DNA of 64,000 nt from Mytilus galloprovincialis. Lineage: Eukaryota; Mollusca; Bivalvia; Mytilida; Mytilidae. Under the pieces are notes generated by a model that made no database searches, had not been told where the DNA came from, and was given only the letters and a program-made list of their open reading frames with translations. This document shows, in pieces, positions 12,801-22,200 of the stretch. The translations under genes and the position numbers were made by a program. The stretch is taken from positions 58,247,560 through 58,311,559 of the forward strand of contig NC_134839.1 of the NCBI RefSeq assembly GCF_965363235.1. Direction: 5' to 3'. Every line of letters starts with the position of its first letter. Positions within the stretch are counted from its first letter, which is position 1.

Positions 12801-15800
12801 ATTCTTTCAATTTTTTATGAATGACCTTTGACCCCAATCTAAAAAAAATGCACCATATTTCACTTTTACGACCGGGAAAAATGGAATCTACACATGTTTT
12901 CCTTTCGAATGATATATAATATAGCTGTGTGTTAGATAGGTGCATTAAAAATATTTTTAAGGTCTGAATGTCACTCGCCTAAATGTGGATGTTTATTTTG
13001 TCAAGGAATTGTACTAATTAGTGATATATACAATTCCTGGATTCTATAGTGTTTATATGTTTTATTAGATAACAAAAAGACAGAAATTCAGTTTATTGAC
13101 ATGTATTGGCAGTTATACGCTATAAAAGTGTTATTTAAATATTAACTCATGTCAGTACTCGTGGTCTAGTGGTATCATTCATAGACTGCAGACTTCACTG
13201 ACGAAAATACGCACGAGTTCAAACCTTTCATATGTCACTCTTTTTTGAGAGGATTACATATCGTTAGTTAAAAGTTTAATGTTATGATATAGGTTATTTT
13301 AAGTTAATATAGTGGTCAGTGGATTCTTGAAAAATAATCTGACGTCAGAGATTTGGGTTTAAGAAATATATTATACTGTATTGCAAATGTCTGTCCACAT
13401 CTAGAAAATAGAAAAATATGATATTCGATACAAAATCTAGTACTAGTACTTGATTTCTATATTATTTTTCTAAAATATCCAAATTCAACTTACCATGTAA
13501 AAATAAATCAAATTTAAAAGGAGCAATTGATATAAGTCAGGTATCAAAAACCACTTGTAAATGAAAATAGCGAAGACAACAACAGTCATCACAAAACCGT
13601 GCATTAACTTAGAAATTAACTTAGAATTTAGTTAAACAAACTCAATAAAATAAAGGCAACGATGGTATACCGCTGTTTGAAAGTCATAGATCGATTGAGA
13701 GAAAACCGGGTTGCAAACTAAAACCGAGGGGGGAAAATCACATGTACTTGAAACACATCTTGTTGTTCTGTACAAGCATAAATCCTGGTTATGATAAGTC
13801 ACCAATAAAAAAACCTCACCATTATGGATACGAATAATTAGTCAAATATGTGATAACTTATGAATAGGATATTCCAAAATGGTCCACGAATTGATGATGT
13901 GTGTAAAGCGATCGAAGGGATGACTAAAGTGTATGTAGTTAAACACTTTTGGTTCGGTATAGCTTCCTTGAAACCAGAAATTTTCCATCGAAATTTGATG
14001 CAATTTCTCCTATTGTAAGTTAGGTTCTCCAATGACATTTACTTCCAATTACAAAGTGTAATTTACTGTATGAAGAAGGCCTAATGAGGTATTGAGTTTA
14101 TTTTCAACATAAATACTAGAAGGATTTATTTGGTCATACTAATCAAGTATCAAAAAGTTTATATTATTATTTTGGATGTATTTTTGTCGGTCTTAGTAGT
14201 ATATCAAAATGCAATTACCTCACAACATTCATATATCTTCGTTTACAAGGATGTTTTTCGTAAGTTATTACTTATACATTACACATACTGTCATTACAAC
14301 ATTTCATGTTAAAGCAAATGATGAATTCATGATTCGGCAAAAAGACACCATCAATAAATTGTGTATTTAATCTAAATGACATATAATAACATATGTATTT
14401 TAGAAATTGAAATGTATGAATATTGTCATATTTTGCTCGTTCAGCAAAAAAAACTACAATAAATTATTATGACTTTCGAATACAATGTTAACATGACAAT
14501 GTTTGTTAATATTCTAGCATACAATTTTTTTTTCAGGGTGATAGTGGAGGCCCGTTTGTTTGTAAGACATCAAATCAGTGGTACCAGCAAGGAGTTGTTT
14601 CGTGGGGTAATGGTTGTGCAAGTATGTACATAAAGAAATGTTACGAAAAGTCTATAAAAAGTAAAATCACAAAAAATACCGAACTCCGAGGAAAATTCAA
14701 AACGGAAAGTCTCTAATCAAATGTCAAAATCAAAAGCTCAAACACATAAAAAAAATTGATAACAGCTATAAAAGTTTGAGACGTGTCACTGTGTATTACC
14801 TATACAAAAATCCGTGCACTTGAATCGAATTAAAACTACAAAAGACACCACATAGATGCATTTTTGTAGTAATGCATTTTATAAATGTGGTACCTACCTA
14901 CATGGATTACTCCTTCATAAACCTTTGCCTGCTATTAATTTTCGAAATTTTAATTTGTACTGAAATATACTTTAAGTTTAGTTCGTGTTACTAAGCCGAC
15001 AATGTTGCATTTTCGTAGCAATTTTTTTCAATCCGATTGAAAAACAGATAATTTGTCAGTAAGCTGCAAGCTATGGTTAATTTTGCAGGTATAAAAAATC
15101 ATCACAAATAATAGATTGTGTCATTGGATGCACCAAACATATAGAATAAGTCTGCTTCAAATCGTTTTCAAAGTTTGTAGTGCCATATATATAAATAAGT
15201 AATTAAATCAAAGAGAACTTAAAAAACAAAATGACTGAAACCTTTTAAAAACAGTCATCTTTGACTTAGGAAATATTCGAACTTCTTTAATTTTCTTAAG
15301 TTTGTCCGTTGGCACGATTATATATGTAAAAAGTAAAATCACAAAAATATTGAAATCCGAGGAAAATTCAAAAAGGAATGTCCACAATCAAATGGCAAAA
15401 TCAAAAGCTCAAACACATCAAGCGAATGGATAACAACTGTCATATTCCTGACTTGGTACATGTCTATTGAACCTGATTTTATAGCTAGCTAAACCTCTCA
15501 CTTGTATGACAGTCGCATCAAATTCCATTATATTCTCAACGGTGCGTGAACAAAACAAACAGACACAATAGGTAAAAATGTCAAAAATAGGGGTAATAAA
15601 TTATGTCAGTTGCTTAAGAACTGACAACTATTTCAGTATTGAATGCATGTTAGTTATCTTAATACTTTCGTGTTGAGTTCGAATATTAAACGATTATTAT
15701 TAATGTAACGGGTGCGTTTAAGTTGTTAATCAATCAATTTACTTCTATTTACAGAGGCACATAAACCTGGAACCTATTCAAATGTTTTGAACTTCGTCAA

Positions 15801-15837
15801 ATGGATTCAACAGAAAATTGCATCGCATACACCATAA
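3722..15837 (+). CDS. LDLa-trypsin-like serine protease, 3' part of a spliced gene (six exons, gene span)
   Basis: This is an S1-family (chymotrypsin fold) endopeptidase preceded by one LDL-receptor class A module. Exons are 3722-3832, 5294-5483, 5975-6234, 7312-7451, 14537-14621 and 15755-15837; every junction has GT/AG and keeps frame. The catalytic domain starts at the activation site R|IVGG and runs about 233 residues to the stop, the usual length. The triad is visible: His in TASHC, Asp in DTDVTLLKL, Ser in GDSGGP. Asp six residues before the Ser (DSCQGDSGGP) predicts cleavage after Lys/Arg. The five expected disulfide cysteine pairs are present, including the one linking the pro-region (NTCG) to PICLP; an extra CysCys pair (DTCCEG) is unusual. 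No start codon, signal peptide or membrane anchor is visible, so the gene begins upstream or in exons I could not recognise. Likely extracellular, in digestion or immunity; the substrate is unknown. Confidence 0.92.
4165..4390 (-). repeat. Dispersed repeat D, minus copy
   Basis: The inverse complement of the end of the 2500-3240 element, inside the protease intron between the LDLa and catalytic-His exons. Confidence 0.6.
5190..5244 (+). repeat. Dispersed repeat A fragment
   Basis: Contains the family A core tacggccttcaacaatgagc followed by aaagccaataccgcatagtc, also seen at 40.2, 40.8, 41.6 and 50.0 kb. It ends about 50 bases before a protease exon acceptor. Confidence 0.7.
5294..5483 (+). 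CDS. Protease exon: activation site and catalytic His
   Basis: The exon follows the acceptor ccttgtag and continues the frame from the LDLa exon. It encodes the linker cysteine (NTCG), the cleavage site TR|IVGG, the SWPWQVSLR strand, and the catalytic His in TASHC; Ser replaces the commoner Ala of TAAHC. The donor is GTGAGT after phase 2. A fragment of a dispersed repeat ends about 50 bases upstream. Confidence 0.92.
5975..6234 (+). CDS. Protease exon: catalytic Asp
   Basis: A 260-base exon after the acceptor tttcag. It contains the catalytic Asp in DTDVTLLKL, the IKPICLP cysteine that pairs with the pro-region, and CIVTGWGEV. The donor is GTACTA, a weaker match than the other donors of this gene; a repeat fragment begins only about ten bases into the intron. 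Confidence 0.92.
6240..6295 (+). repeat. Dispersed repeat A fragment next to a splice donor
   Basis: Carries the family A start (gaagatatggtatgattgcc, then aactctcttcaagag). It begins within about ten bases of the protease catalytic-Asp exon donor. Confidence 0.65.
6296..7311. other. Protease intron, no other feature seen
   Basis: AT-rich intron sequence. Short frames on both strands show no recognisable domains. Confidence 0.5.
7312..7451 (+). CDS. Protease exon: C168-C182 loop and primary specificity Asp
   Basis: A 140-base exon after the acceptor tttgcag. It encodes an extra CysCys pair near its start, then [19 protein letters not shown] and DSCQ, whose Asp is the S1-pocket residue that gives trypsin-like specificity. 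It ends in phase 0 at a GTAAGC donor. Confidence 0.9.
8571..8650 (+). repeat. tRNA-derived SINE head (degenerate)
   Basis: An A-box-like tgatcgtctagtcgttgg is followed about 45 bases later by a B-box-like agttcaaacctagg, the internal promoter layout of tRNA-derived SINEs. No tRNA cloverleaf is credible. Confidence 0.45.
8965..12982. mobile_element. About 4-kb element with ~140-bp inverted ends in a protease intron
   Basis: The left end TTAGGCGAGTGACATT (8965) recurs inverted at about 12967-12982. Similarity continues inward through aatgcacc, ctaacacacagct, ggtcgtaaaa and ggtgca on both sides to roughly 9105 and 12845. The interior has no intact transposase frame that I can recognise. The bases AAT flank TAGGCG on both sides and could be a 3-bp target duplication. 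It makes up more than half of the 7.1-kb intron. Confidence 0.6.
13155..13240 (+). repeat. tRNA-derived SINE head
   Basis: The A box TGGTCTAGTGGTA and B box GAGTTCAAACC are spaced as in a tRNA promoter, but the flanking arms do not pair as a tRNA. Confidence 0.5.
13645..13745 (+). repeat. Dispersed repeat E, fragment
   Basis: Shares aataaaggcaac, gtataccgctgtt, attgagaga and gggttgcaaactaaaac with the longer copy at 19940-20230. Confidence 0.55.
14537..14621 (+). CDS. Protease exon: catalytic Ser
   Basis: An 85-base exon after a long T-tract acceptor (ttttttttcag). It starts directly with GDSGGP and continues through [10 protein letters not shown], which forms the substrate-binding strand and the cysteine that pairs with DSC. 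It lies 7.1 kb from the previous exon. The donor is GTATGT. Confidence 0.92.
14655..14760 (+). repeat. Dispersed repeat C, 5' fragment
   Basis: Begins aaaagtaaaatcacaaaaa, then accgaactccgaggaaaat, and stops after aaacacataaaaaaaat; the same start is seen at 15328 and 21898. It starts about 34 bases after a protease splice donor. Confidence 0.7.
15328..15605 (+). repeat. Dispersed repeat C, near-complete copy
   Basis: It shares order and sequence with 21898-22200: gtaaaatcacaaaaat, caactgtcatattcctgac, ttatagctagctaaacc, atgacagtcgcatcaaa, aaacaaacagacac and the end gtaaaaatgtcaaaaat. Confidence 0.75.
15755..15837 (+). CDS. Protease last exon: C-terminal helix and stop
   Basis: The terminal exon after the acceptor atttacag encodes [17 protein letters not shown], the standard C-terminal helix of S1 proteases, then TAA. 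No C-terminal extension or membrane anchor follows. Confidence 0.92.
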
Positions 15838-15861
15838 TATCTGTTCAATGTAAATACAAAT

Positions 15862-15867
15862 AATAAA
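15862..15867 (+). terminator. Protease polyadenylation signal AATAAA
   Basis: A canonical AATAAA lies 25 bases after the protease stop codon. This predicts a very short 3' UTR ending near 15885. Confidence 0.7.
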
Positions 15868-16439
15868 GTGGATACATGCTGACACATTATAAAAGGAAGA
15901 GTTTGAATATTCTTAATTGGTAGTCAAGAACAGAGACGAACACTAACTTAATACAAAATGATTATATGATCTACATAACTAGATCACATATAAGTTAAAA
16001 TTACTGTCAGTTGAAAAGACTTTTTTTTAATTCAAAACTAACTTTTAGAGTGTAATCTTGAACCATTGTAAGGCAGCAATTAACATGTTCCAAATTTTTT
16101 TTCTTTCTTTCTTGTGGTCGTGTCCTTTGTATTGCATTGCTTGACATAAATTGTAATGTTGTCTATGTGGATTATTTGCCCCTGAAATACAAAATGTCTT
16201 TGTAAATCATGTAAAAACCATTTTGATTTGCCTCGTAGATGTAAAAATTGTTTAAGTTTTAGTATTGTGCATTGACAGTCATAGTTGATTTATTACTCGT
16301 TCAGAGTTCAAATTTGTTGGTGATACCTGCATTAACGTTAAATGCACAAATGTAGTTTCATTGACAGCTAGGAAATAATTTCGCATGCATGCTACGTTTT
16401 GAGTTTTTTAATTTCACTTTGAAATGATTGGTTATTTAA

Positions 16440-16690
16440 TTTGTGTTAGACGCCACTTTCCGCACTATTGTGCTATTTCGTGGTTGTCAGTTTTTATTGA
16501 TTGAGAAAGCCGTTGTGCCCGTAATGAACCACCGACTTTTTGAAGGAAAACTGGCAAATCTATTCAAGTAATATTGTATTCGAGCGCCGGTCATCTGCGG
16601 GATTCGAACTCACAACCTCAGTGTTGACAGGCTAGTGATAAAGTAGTTCTACTACTTAGTTCACTCATCCATCGAGGCCAAACCCTTTGA
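16440..16690 (-). repeat. Meta-like tRNA-derived SINE, minus strand
   Basis: Read on the minus strand it starts tggcctcgatggatgag, has a B box in gagttcgaatcccgc, and ends in a conserved central/3' part that includes aaaactgacaaccacgaaat. Similar copies lie at 25335-25620 and 55615-55860 (minus) and 17998-18205 (plus). The Meta assignment is from memory. Confidence 0.6.
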
Positions 16691-17029
16691 AATACAGAGC
16701 CGCCATTTAAAACATGTACCTTTCTTATTAGTTTTTGTAAGTGTGTGTAGTATAGGTATTTGGAATTTGGAATTTCATCCAAATATGAAAAACTGGATAT
16801 TCTTTGTTTGTATTGGATATCTTAATCACTGAATTGTCATTACTCACAACGTTATATTACAGAGTCTTTGAATGCTCCCCGAATCCTCATTCCAAACTAA
16901 AGACACAATTGTATCAATAATCAAAGCCTAGCTTCAGAATTATTGTGAGCTTCCTACTGATTGAGTGTTGTGAATCAGATGTGTATCCTAGAAAATTTCA
17001 GATATCTTTGATAGAACATACATTCATTC

Positions 17030-17850
17030 CTCATGTAATGGTATGGTATTATGCAATTGACATTTCAACACCTTACACACATATTTTCCCATTCCAAACT
17101 TAAAGATAAACTAATAGAATATGTCGTCTTACTATGTTTCACCCGAATGGACAACACAGATACTTATACCTTGTTTCAAGGAAAATCATACTTAGTTAAT
17201 CACAAGAATGTGTCCATAGTACACGGATGCCCTACTCGCACTATCATTTTCTATGTTCAGTGAACCGTGAAATTGGGGTCAAAACTCTTATTTGGAATTA
17301 AAATCAGAAAGATCATATCATAGGGAACGTGTACTAAGTTTCAAGTTGATGTAACTTTAACTTCATCAAAAACTACCTTGACCAAAAACTTTAACCTGAA
17401 CTTCGCACTATCATTTTCTTTGTTCAGTGGACCATGAAATTGGGGTCAAAACTATAATTTGGCATTAAAATTAGAAAGATCATATCATGGGGAACATGTG
17501 TACTAATAAGTTTCAAGTTGACTGGACTTCAACTTCTTCAAACTCTACCTTGACCAAAAACTTTAACCTGAACTTCGCACTATCATTTTCTATGTTCAGT
17601 GGACCATGAAATTGGGGTCAAAACTATAATTTGGCATTAAAATTAGAAGGAGCATATCATGGGGAACATGTGTACTAAGTTTCTAGTTGATTGGACTTCA
17701 ACTTCTTCAAAAACTACCTTGACCAAAAACTTTAACCTGAAGCGAACGGATACACGGACGGACGGACGGACGAACAGACGAACGCACGCACGAACGGAGG
17801 CACAGACCAGAAAACATAATGCCCCTCTACTATCGTAGGTGGGGCATAAA
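17030..17850 (+). repeat. Tandem-repeat element with three ~170-bp units
   Basis: Units begin cgcactatcattttc near 17238, 17404 and 17576 and end accaaaaactttaacctga. They are followed by a CGGA/CGAA microsatellite and a terminal taggtggggcataaa. This layout (arrayed units, then an acgg-rich tail) is common in bivalve elements. Confidence 0.7.
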
Positions 17851-17997
17851 AAAACACACCCTGATTCAAATAGGAAATTCTCTTCAATTGATATAATGAG
17901 GATGCTTGAATTCTTGTTTAAAAACTATATTTGTCACGTATTGTGATTCAAAACGTATTTTCTACAAGAGCCTCGAGTAAAAAGTCGAATTTCTGTA

Positions 17998-18205
17998 TCA
18001 CTAGCCTGTCAACACTGAGGTTGTATACCGACCATGTTAAACGCTCATTGGTTTTCAAGATCGTTAAAAAAACACGTCAGGATGTCATTTTTTCTTCCGA
18101 AGGTCGATGATTCTATTCCGGCACTCCGCCTACCTCCATCAAATAACGCTTACTGCCACAAAATAGCACAATAATGCCGAGAGTGGCGCTAAACACCTAT
18201 CAATT
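17998..18205 (+). repeat. Meta-like SINE, 5'-truncated, plus strand
   Basis: Starts tcactagcctgtcaacactg and continues to ggcactccgcctacctcc and gagtggcgctaaacacc, the inverse of the body seen at 16440-16690. It abuts the next tandem-repeat element. Confidence 0.55.
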
Positions 18206-19310
18206 TTTTGTCGAGCCTGCAACTTTTGTTGCAGAAAGCTCGACATAGGGATAGTGATCCGGCGGCGGCGGCGGCGGCGTTAGCTAACTTCTTAAAAGCT
18301 TTATATTTTAGAAGGTGGAAGACCTGGATGCTTCATACTTTGTATACAGATGCTTCATGTTACGAAGTTTCCGTCAGTCACATGTCCAATGTCCTTGACC
18401 TCATTTTCATGGTTCAGTGACCACTTGGAAAAAAAGTTCAAATTTTTTGTAATGTTGAATTCTCTCTTATTATAAGTAATTGGATAACTATATTTGATAT
18501 GTGCGTACCTTGCAAGGTCCTTATGTCTGTCAGACAGTTTTCACTTGACCTCGACCTCATTTCATGGATCAGTGAACAAGGTTAAGTTTTGGTGGTCAAG
18601 TCCATATCTCAGATACTATAAACAATAGGGCTAGTATATTCGGTGTATGGAAGGACTGTAAGGTGTACATGTCCAACTGGCAGGTGTCATCTGACCTTGA
18701 CCTCATTTTCATGGTTCAGTGGTTATAGTTAAATTTTTGTGTTTTGGTCTATTTTTCTCATACTATATGCAATAGGTCTACTATATTTGTTGTATGGAAT
18801 GATTGTAAGGTGTACATGTCTAGCGGGCAGATGTCATGTGACCTTGACCTCATTTTCATGGTTCAGTGGTCAAAGTTCAGTTTTTGAGTTATGGTCTTTT
18901 TACCTAATACTATATGCCATAGGTCAACTATATTTGGTGTATGGAAATATTTTATGATCTTTATGTCAGTCGAGCAGGTTTTATTTGACCTTGACCTCAT
19001 TTTCACGGTTCATTGCACAGTGTTAAGTTTTTGTGTTTTGGGCTATTTTTCTTAAACTATAAGTAATGGGTCAACTATATATGTTGTATAGAAGCATTGT
19101 TAGCTGTACATGTCTGCCTGGCATGGTTCATCTGACCTTGACCTCATTTTCAAGGTTCATTGGTCTTTGTTTAGTTATATTGGTTAATGTTAAGTTTATG
19201 TGACAGTTGTAATAAAGCTTAGCTTTATACTTAGGACTATCAACATGATATCAATGATTAGTATAGAAGGCGAGACATTTCAGCGTGTGCACTCTTGTTT
19301 TTTTTTCAAA
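18206..19310 (+). repeat. Hairpin-headed element with six ~150-bp units
   Basis: It opens with a short hairpin (gtcgagcctgcaac/gttgcagaaagctcgac, 18210-18244) and a (GGC) run, then carries six arrayed units marked by tgacctcattttca or close variants (18398, 18549, 18697, 18847, 18992, 19139), and ends gacatttcagcgtgtgcac. A divergent copy lies at 41265-41830. Confidence 0.75.
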
Positions 19311-19930
19311 AAAGAAATCCGCATTCTAATAGAAAGCAAATGTGGCTCTCTTCTTGATATTCCTCTCACCAATTGGACGGATAAGGTTATAAAATTATTC
19401 TACCTTCAAATAATCACTTCTGATTGAAGTGTGAATTGTATAAAGTTGACTGATACTGCAACATCAAAGGTCTTAAGATTGGAACACTCCATTAAGTATT
19501 TTGAATTTTAATAATCGACATCTGATGAATTCCTTTTAAGAGTATTATTGGAACATAAAAAGCTTCTCTTCAAATGTTATCTATAATTTGACGTTTTTTC
19601 GAATTGTTAAATAATACTCAAATCCATGTAAAAACGTAATGACTGCTTTTAAACAAAATGCACGAATAATTTTCGATAGAGAAATACAAAATCATGTTAT
19701 CCAAACAAGTAGACAAGTGTTGTCAGGTTTTAATAATAAGGTACCTACTGTGGGGATGTGTATAAAATCAGATGTGGATACTACAAAATAGACAATGATC
19801 TCTTAGAGTACAAAGCAGCTGAGTCTTTTTCCTCTTGCAATAGTATAAACAAACATTACATCTTCACATTATCTCTGGTATTTCTCATTTTAAACTTAAA
19901 GGTAGATAAAATGATTTGATCAACTTTTGT
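19311..19930. other. No gene seen
   Basis: AT-rich unassigned sequence with no recognisable coding or RNA feature. Confidence 0.5.
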
Positions 19931-19934
19931 TTGT

Positions 19935-20235
19935 GTTTTAAATAAAGGCAACAGTAGTATACCAGTGTTCCAAAATCATAAATAGATTGAGAGATAACAA
20001 ATTCGGGTTACAAACTAGAACTGAGGGAAACACATCAACTATAAGAGGAAAACAAAGGAACAACAAGAACACTGTAGTACAATAAAAAAAACGCCAACAT
20101 GCATAGAAACGGACTTTTCGATAACAGCTACCGACATGGCACAGGATATTTTAAGGGAAAAAATGGTGGGTTGAACTTCGTTTAATGGCTGGCAAAACCT
20201 CCCGCATTGTGACAATGTCTGTTTATGTGTTTTCC
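19935..20235 (+). repeat. Dispersed repeat E, longer copy
   Basis: Contains aataaaggcaacagtagtat, gattgagagataaca, gggttacaaacta and, towards its end, aatggtgggttgaac and aaacctcccgc. The first part is shared with 13645-13745. Confidence 0.6.
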
Positions 20236-20538
20236 ATGGTATGCGATCACTAAAAGGATTCTTTGGACACAAATAGAGATTTAACTAGGAAAAGGAATTA
20301 CCAAGTGGGTGCTTAAAAATGATCTCTCGAATAAGAGACAAAAGCATAGACAGCAGACACCATTTGTCCACAGAAATAAAATACACCAACTAAAGATTAA
20401 ACAAAATAAACCCTACAAATACACCGAGGGTGTCCTCTTGTTTACGAGATGGAGACAATTTTAATTGTGTCATCCGTCGTGTTCTTTATACCAAATTAAA
20501 AATCCATAGATAACTCGCGCTAATTAATGTTATGAAGG

Positions 20539-21795
20539 CAGTGGCGTAGCTGGATCATTTTTACGTGTACGCCCGAACCTTGGCGAGGGATATGAAGGGT
20601 GCCAACCGCTCAATGTCAAAGCACCTGTTGGTAGTGGGTTCAAAGGGACGAAGCCCCCGAAAGCTATCGAGAATGAGATACCATAATAATTCCTGTCAGT
20701 AAAAAATCATTGATAACAACATACTTTTGAATCTAAGTGGTTTATTTTTTTTTGTTTAATTTGTAATATGTTAACTTATTCATCGTGTAAAACTGGAAGC
20801 TAGCCTAATGTTCATTGGTTTTAGAGAAAACGTCCAAACCAATATTACTTTTAAATAAGTTTAAAGGGTGCCGTGAATGAGCATACAATCAACAAACGTA
20901 CCTTTTAATGAACACGAAAAAAAAAATATTTCTAAGAGGTGCAATATAAAAAAATTCTTGAACATCTAGGATTTCTTCCCGCAAAAGTGAATCAATTTAT
21001 CATTCCTTAAAAAAAAATCTAAAATTATTTATTGATATTTTTTTCTTGATCTGGAATATTTCACGACAATCTATGAAGGTTTATAAATTGAGCATGTAAA
21101 ACAATTATTTGCGTAAAGAAGAGTCCGGCTATCTGTCTATCAGAAAAGAACCGAAAAATGAACGAAAACAAATGCTTCCAAAATTTTCGCTTTAGAAATT
21201 AGTCATAGAAAAAGCTTCTTCCGTATTTTCATAGTTAATGTAATTGAGAAATAACAAAATGTAAGCCCAAACTGTGACCACTTATTAATTGCAGAAAGAA
21301 ATACATTTTGTCCTTAAAATGCGGGAAAATTAAAGATATAATTGCATTATTATTTGCTCTGAATACTCTTTTGATCATAAACAGTTTCTGTACAACTTTC
21401 GTAAAATTTTACGGAGAGTCATTCAAAAGACTTTATCCACATTCGGAACCTAAATATTGACGCCGCTTTGTCTCGCTTTTGGGACATAAATCACAGGCTC
21501 CACAAAAATACAAACAGCATATCGAATCTGAGCAGTGAATTGCTTTAAATATAAGAAAAGTACGTAGAATTCATAGTGGATTCAGACTTTTAAAAAAGAT
21601 TCGAAAAAATATATTAAATGATCTATTTGAGTAAATTTAGTCCCTTTTTATTCAAAATTACAATCCATTAAAAATAGAAGCACAAGGCTGATGTGCTTTT
21701 GACTAATTTTTCTTATTCTATGTCGATTGTTTGTTTTATTTTCAAAATTCAAGTGTACGCCCGGGCGTTTTGACGTAAACTTAGCTACGCGCATG
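20539..21795. mobile_element. 1.26-kb inverted-repeat element with GAAGG flanks
   Basis: The left end cagtggcgtagct and the right end (inverse) catgcgcgtagct are followed on both sides by ttacg and cgcccg motifs. A perfect 5-bp GAAGG directly flanks both ends (20534-20538 and 21796-21800), suggesting a target duplication. No transposase is seen; superfamily not assigned. Confidence 0.6.
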
Positions 21796-21897
21796 GAAGG
21801 AGAGTGGCGACGACTAATGGATCATTTTTAAGTCATTTGTGACACTTATTTTCCATTAGGTCAATTAAATCAGGACCCTCGAAGAGACAACTCCAAC

Positions 21898-22200
21898 TAT
21901 AAAAAGTAAAATCACAAAAATACTGAACTCTGAGGAAAATTCAAACCGGAAAGTTCCTAATCAAATGGCAACATCAAAGGATAAAACACATCAAACGAAT
22001 GGACAACAACTGTCATATCCTGACTTTGTACAGGCATTTCCAAATGTACAAAGTGGTGGATTTAACCTGGTTTTATAGCGCTATACCTCTCACTTGTACG
22101 ACAGTCGCATCAAACTTAATAATATTGATAATGATGTGAACAAAACAAACAGACACGATAGGTAAAAATGTCACAAATAAAGGTAAAAAGTTTAATTCGG
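21898..22200 (+). repeat. Dispersed repeat C, near-complete copy
   Basis: Collinear with 15328-15605 from taaaaagtaaaatcac to gataggtaaaaatgtcac. Confidence 0.75.

Noticed and set aside
13155..13240. tRNA gene, also considered at 8571, 27785 and 40918
   Set aside because: A and B boxes are present but arms do not form a cloverleaf and the sequence continues into SINE bodies.
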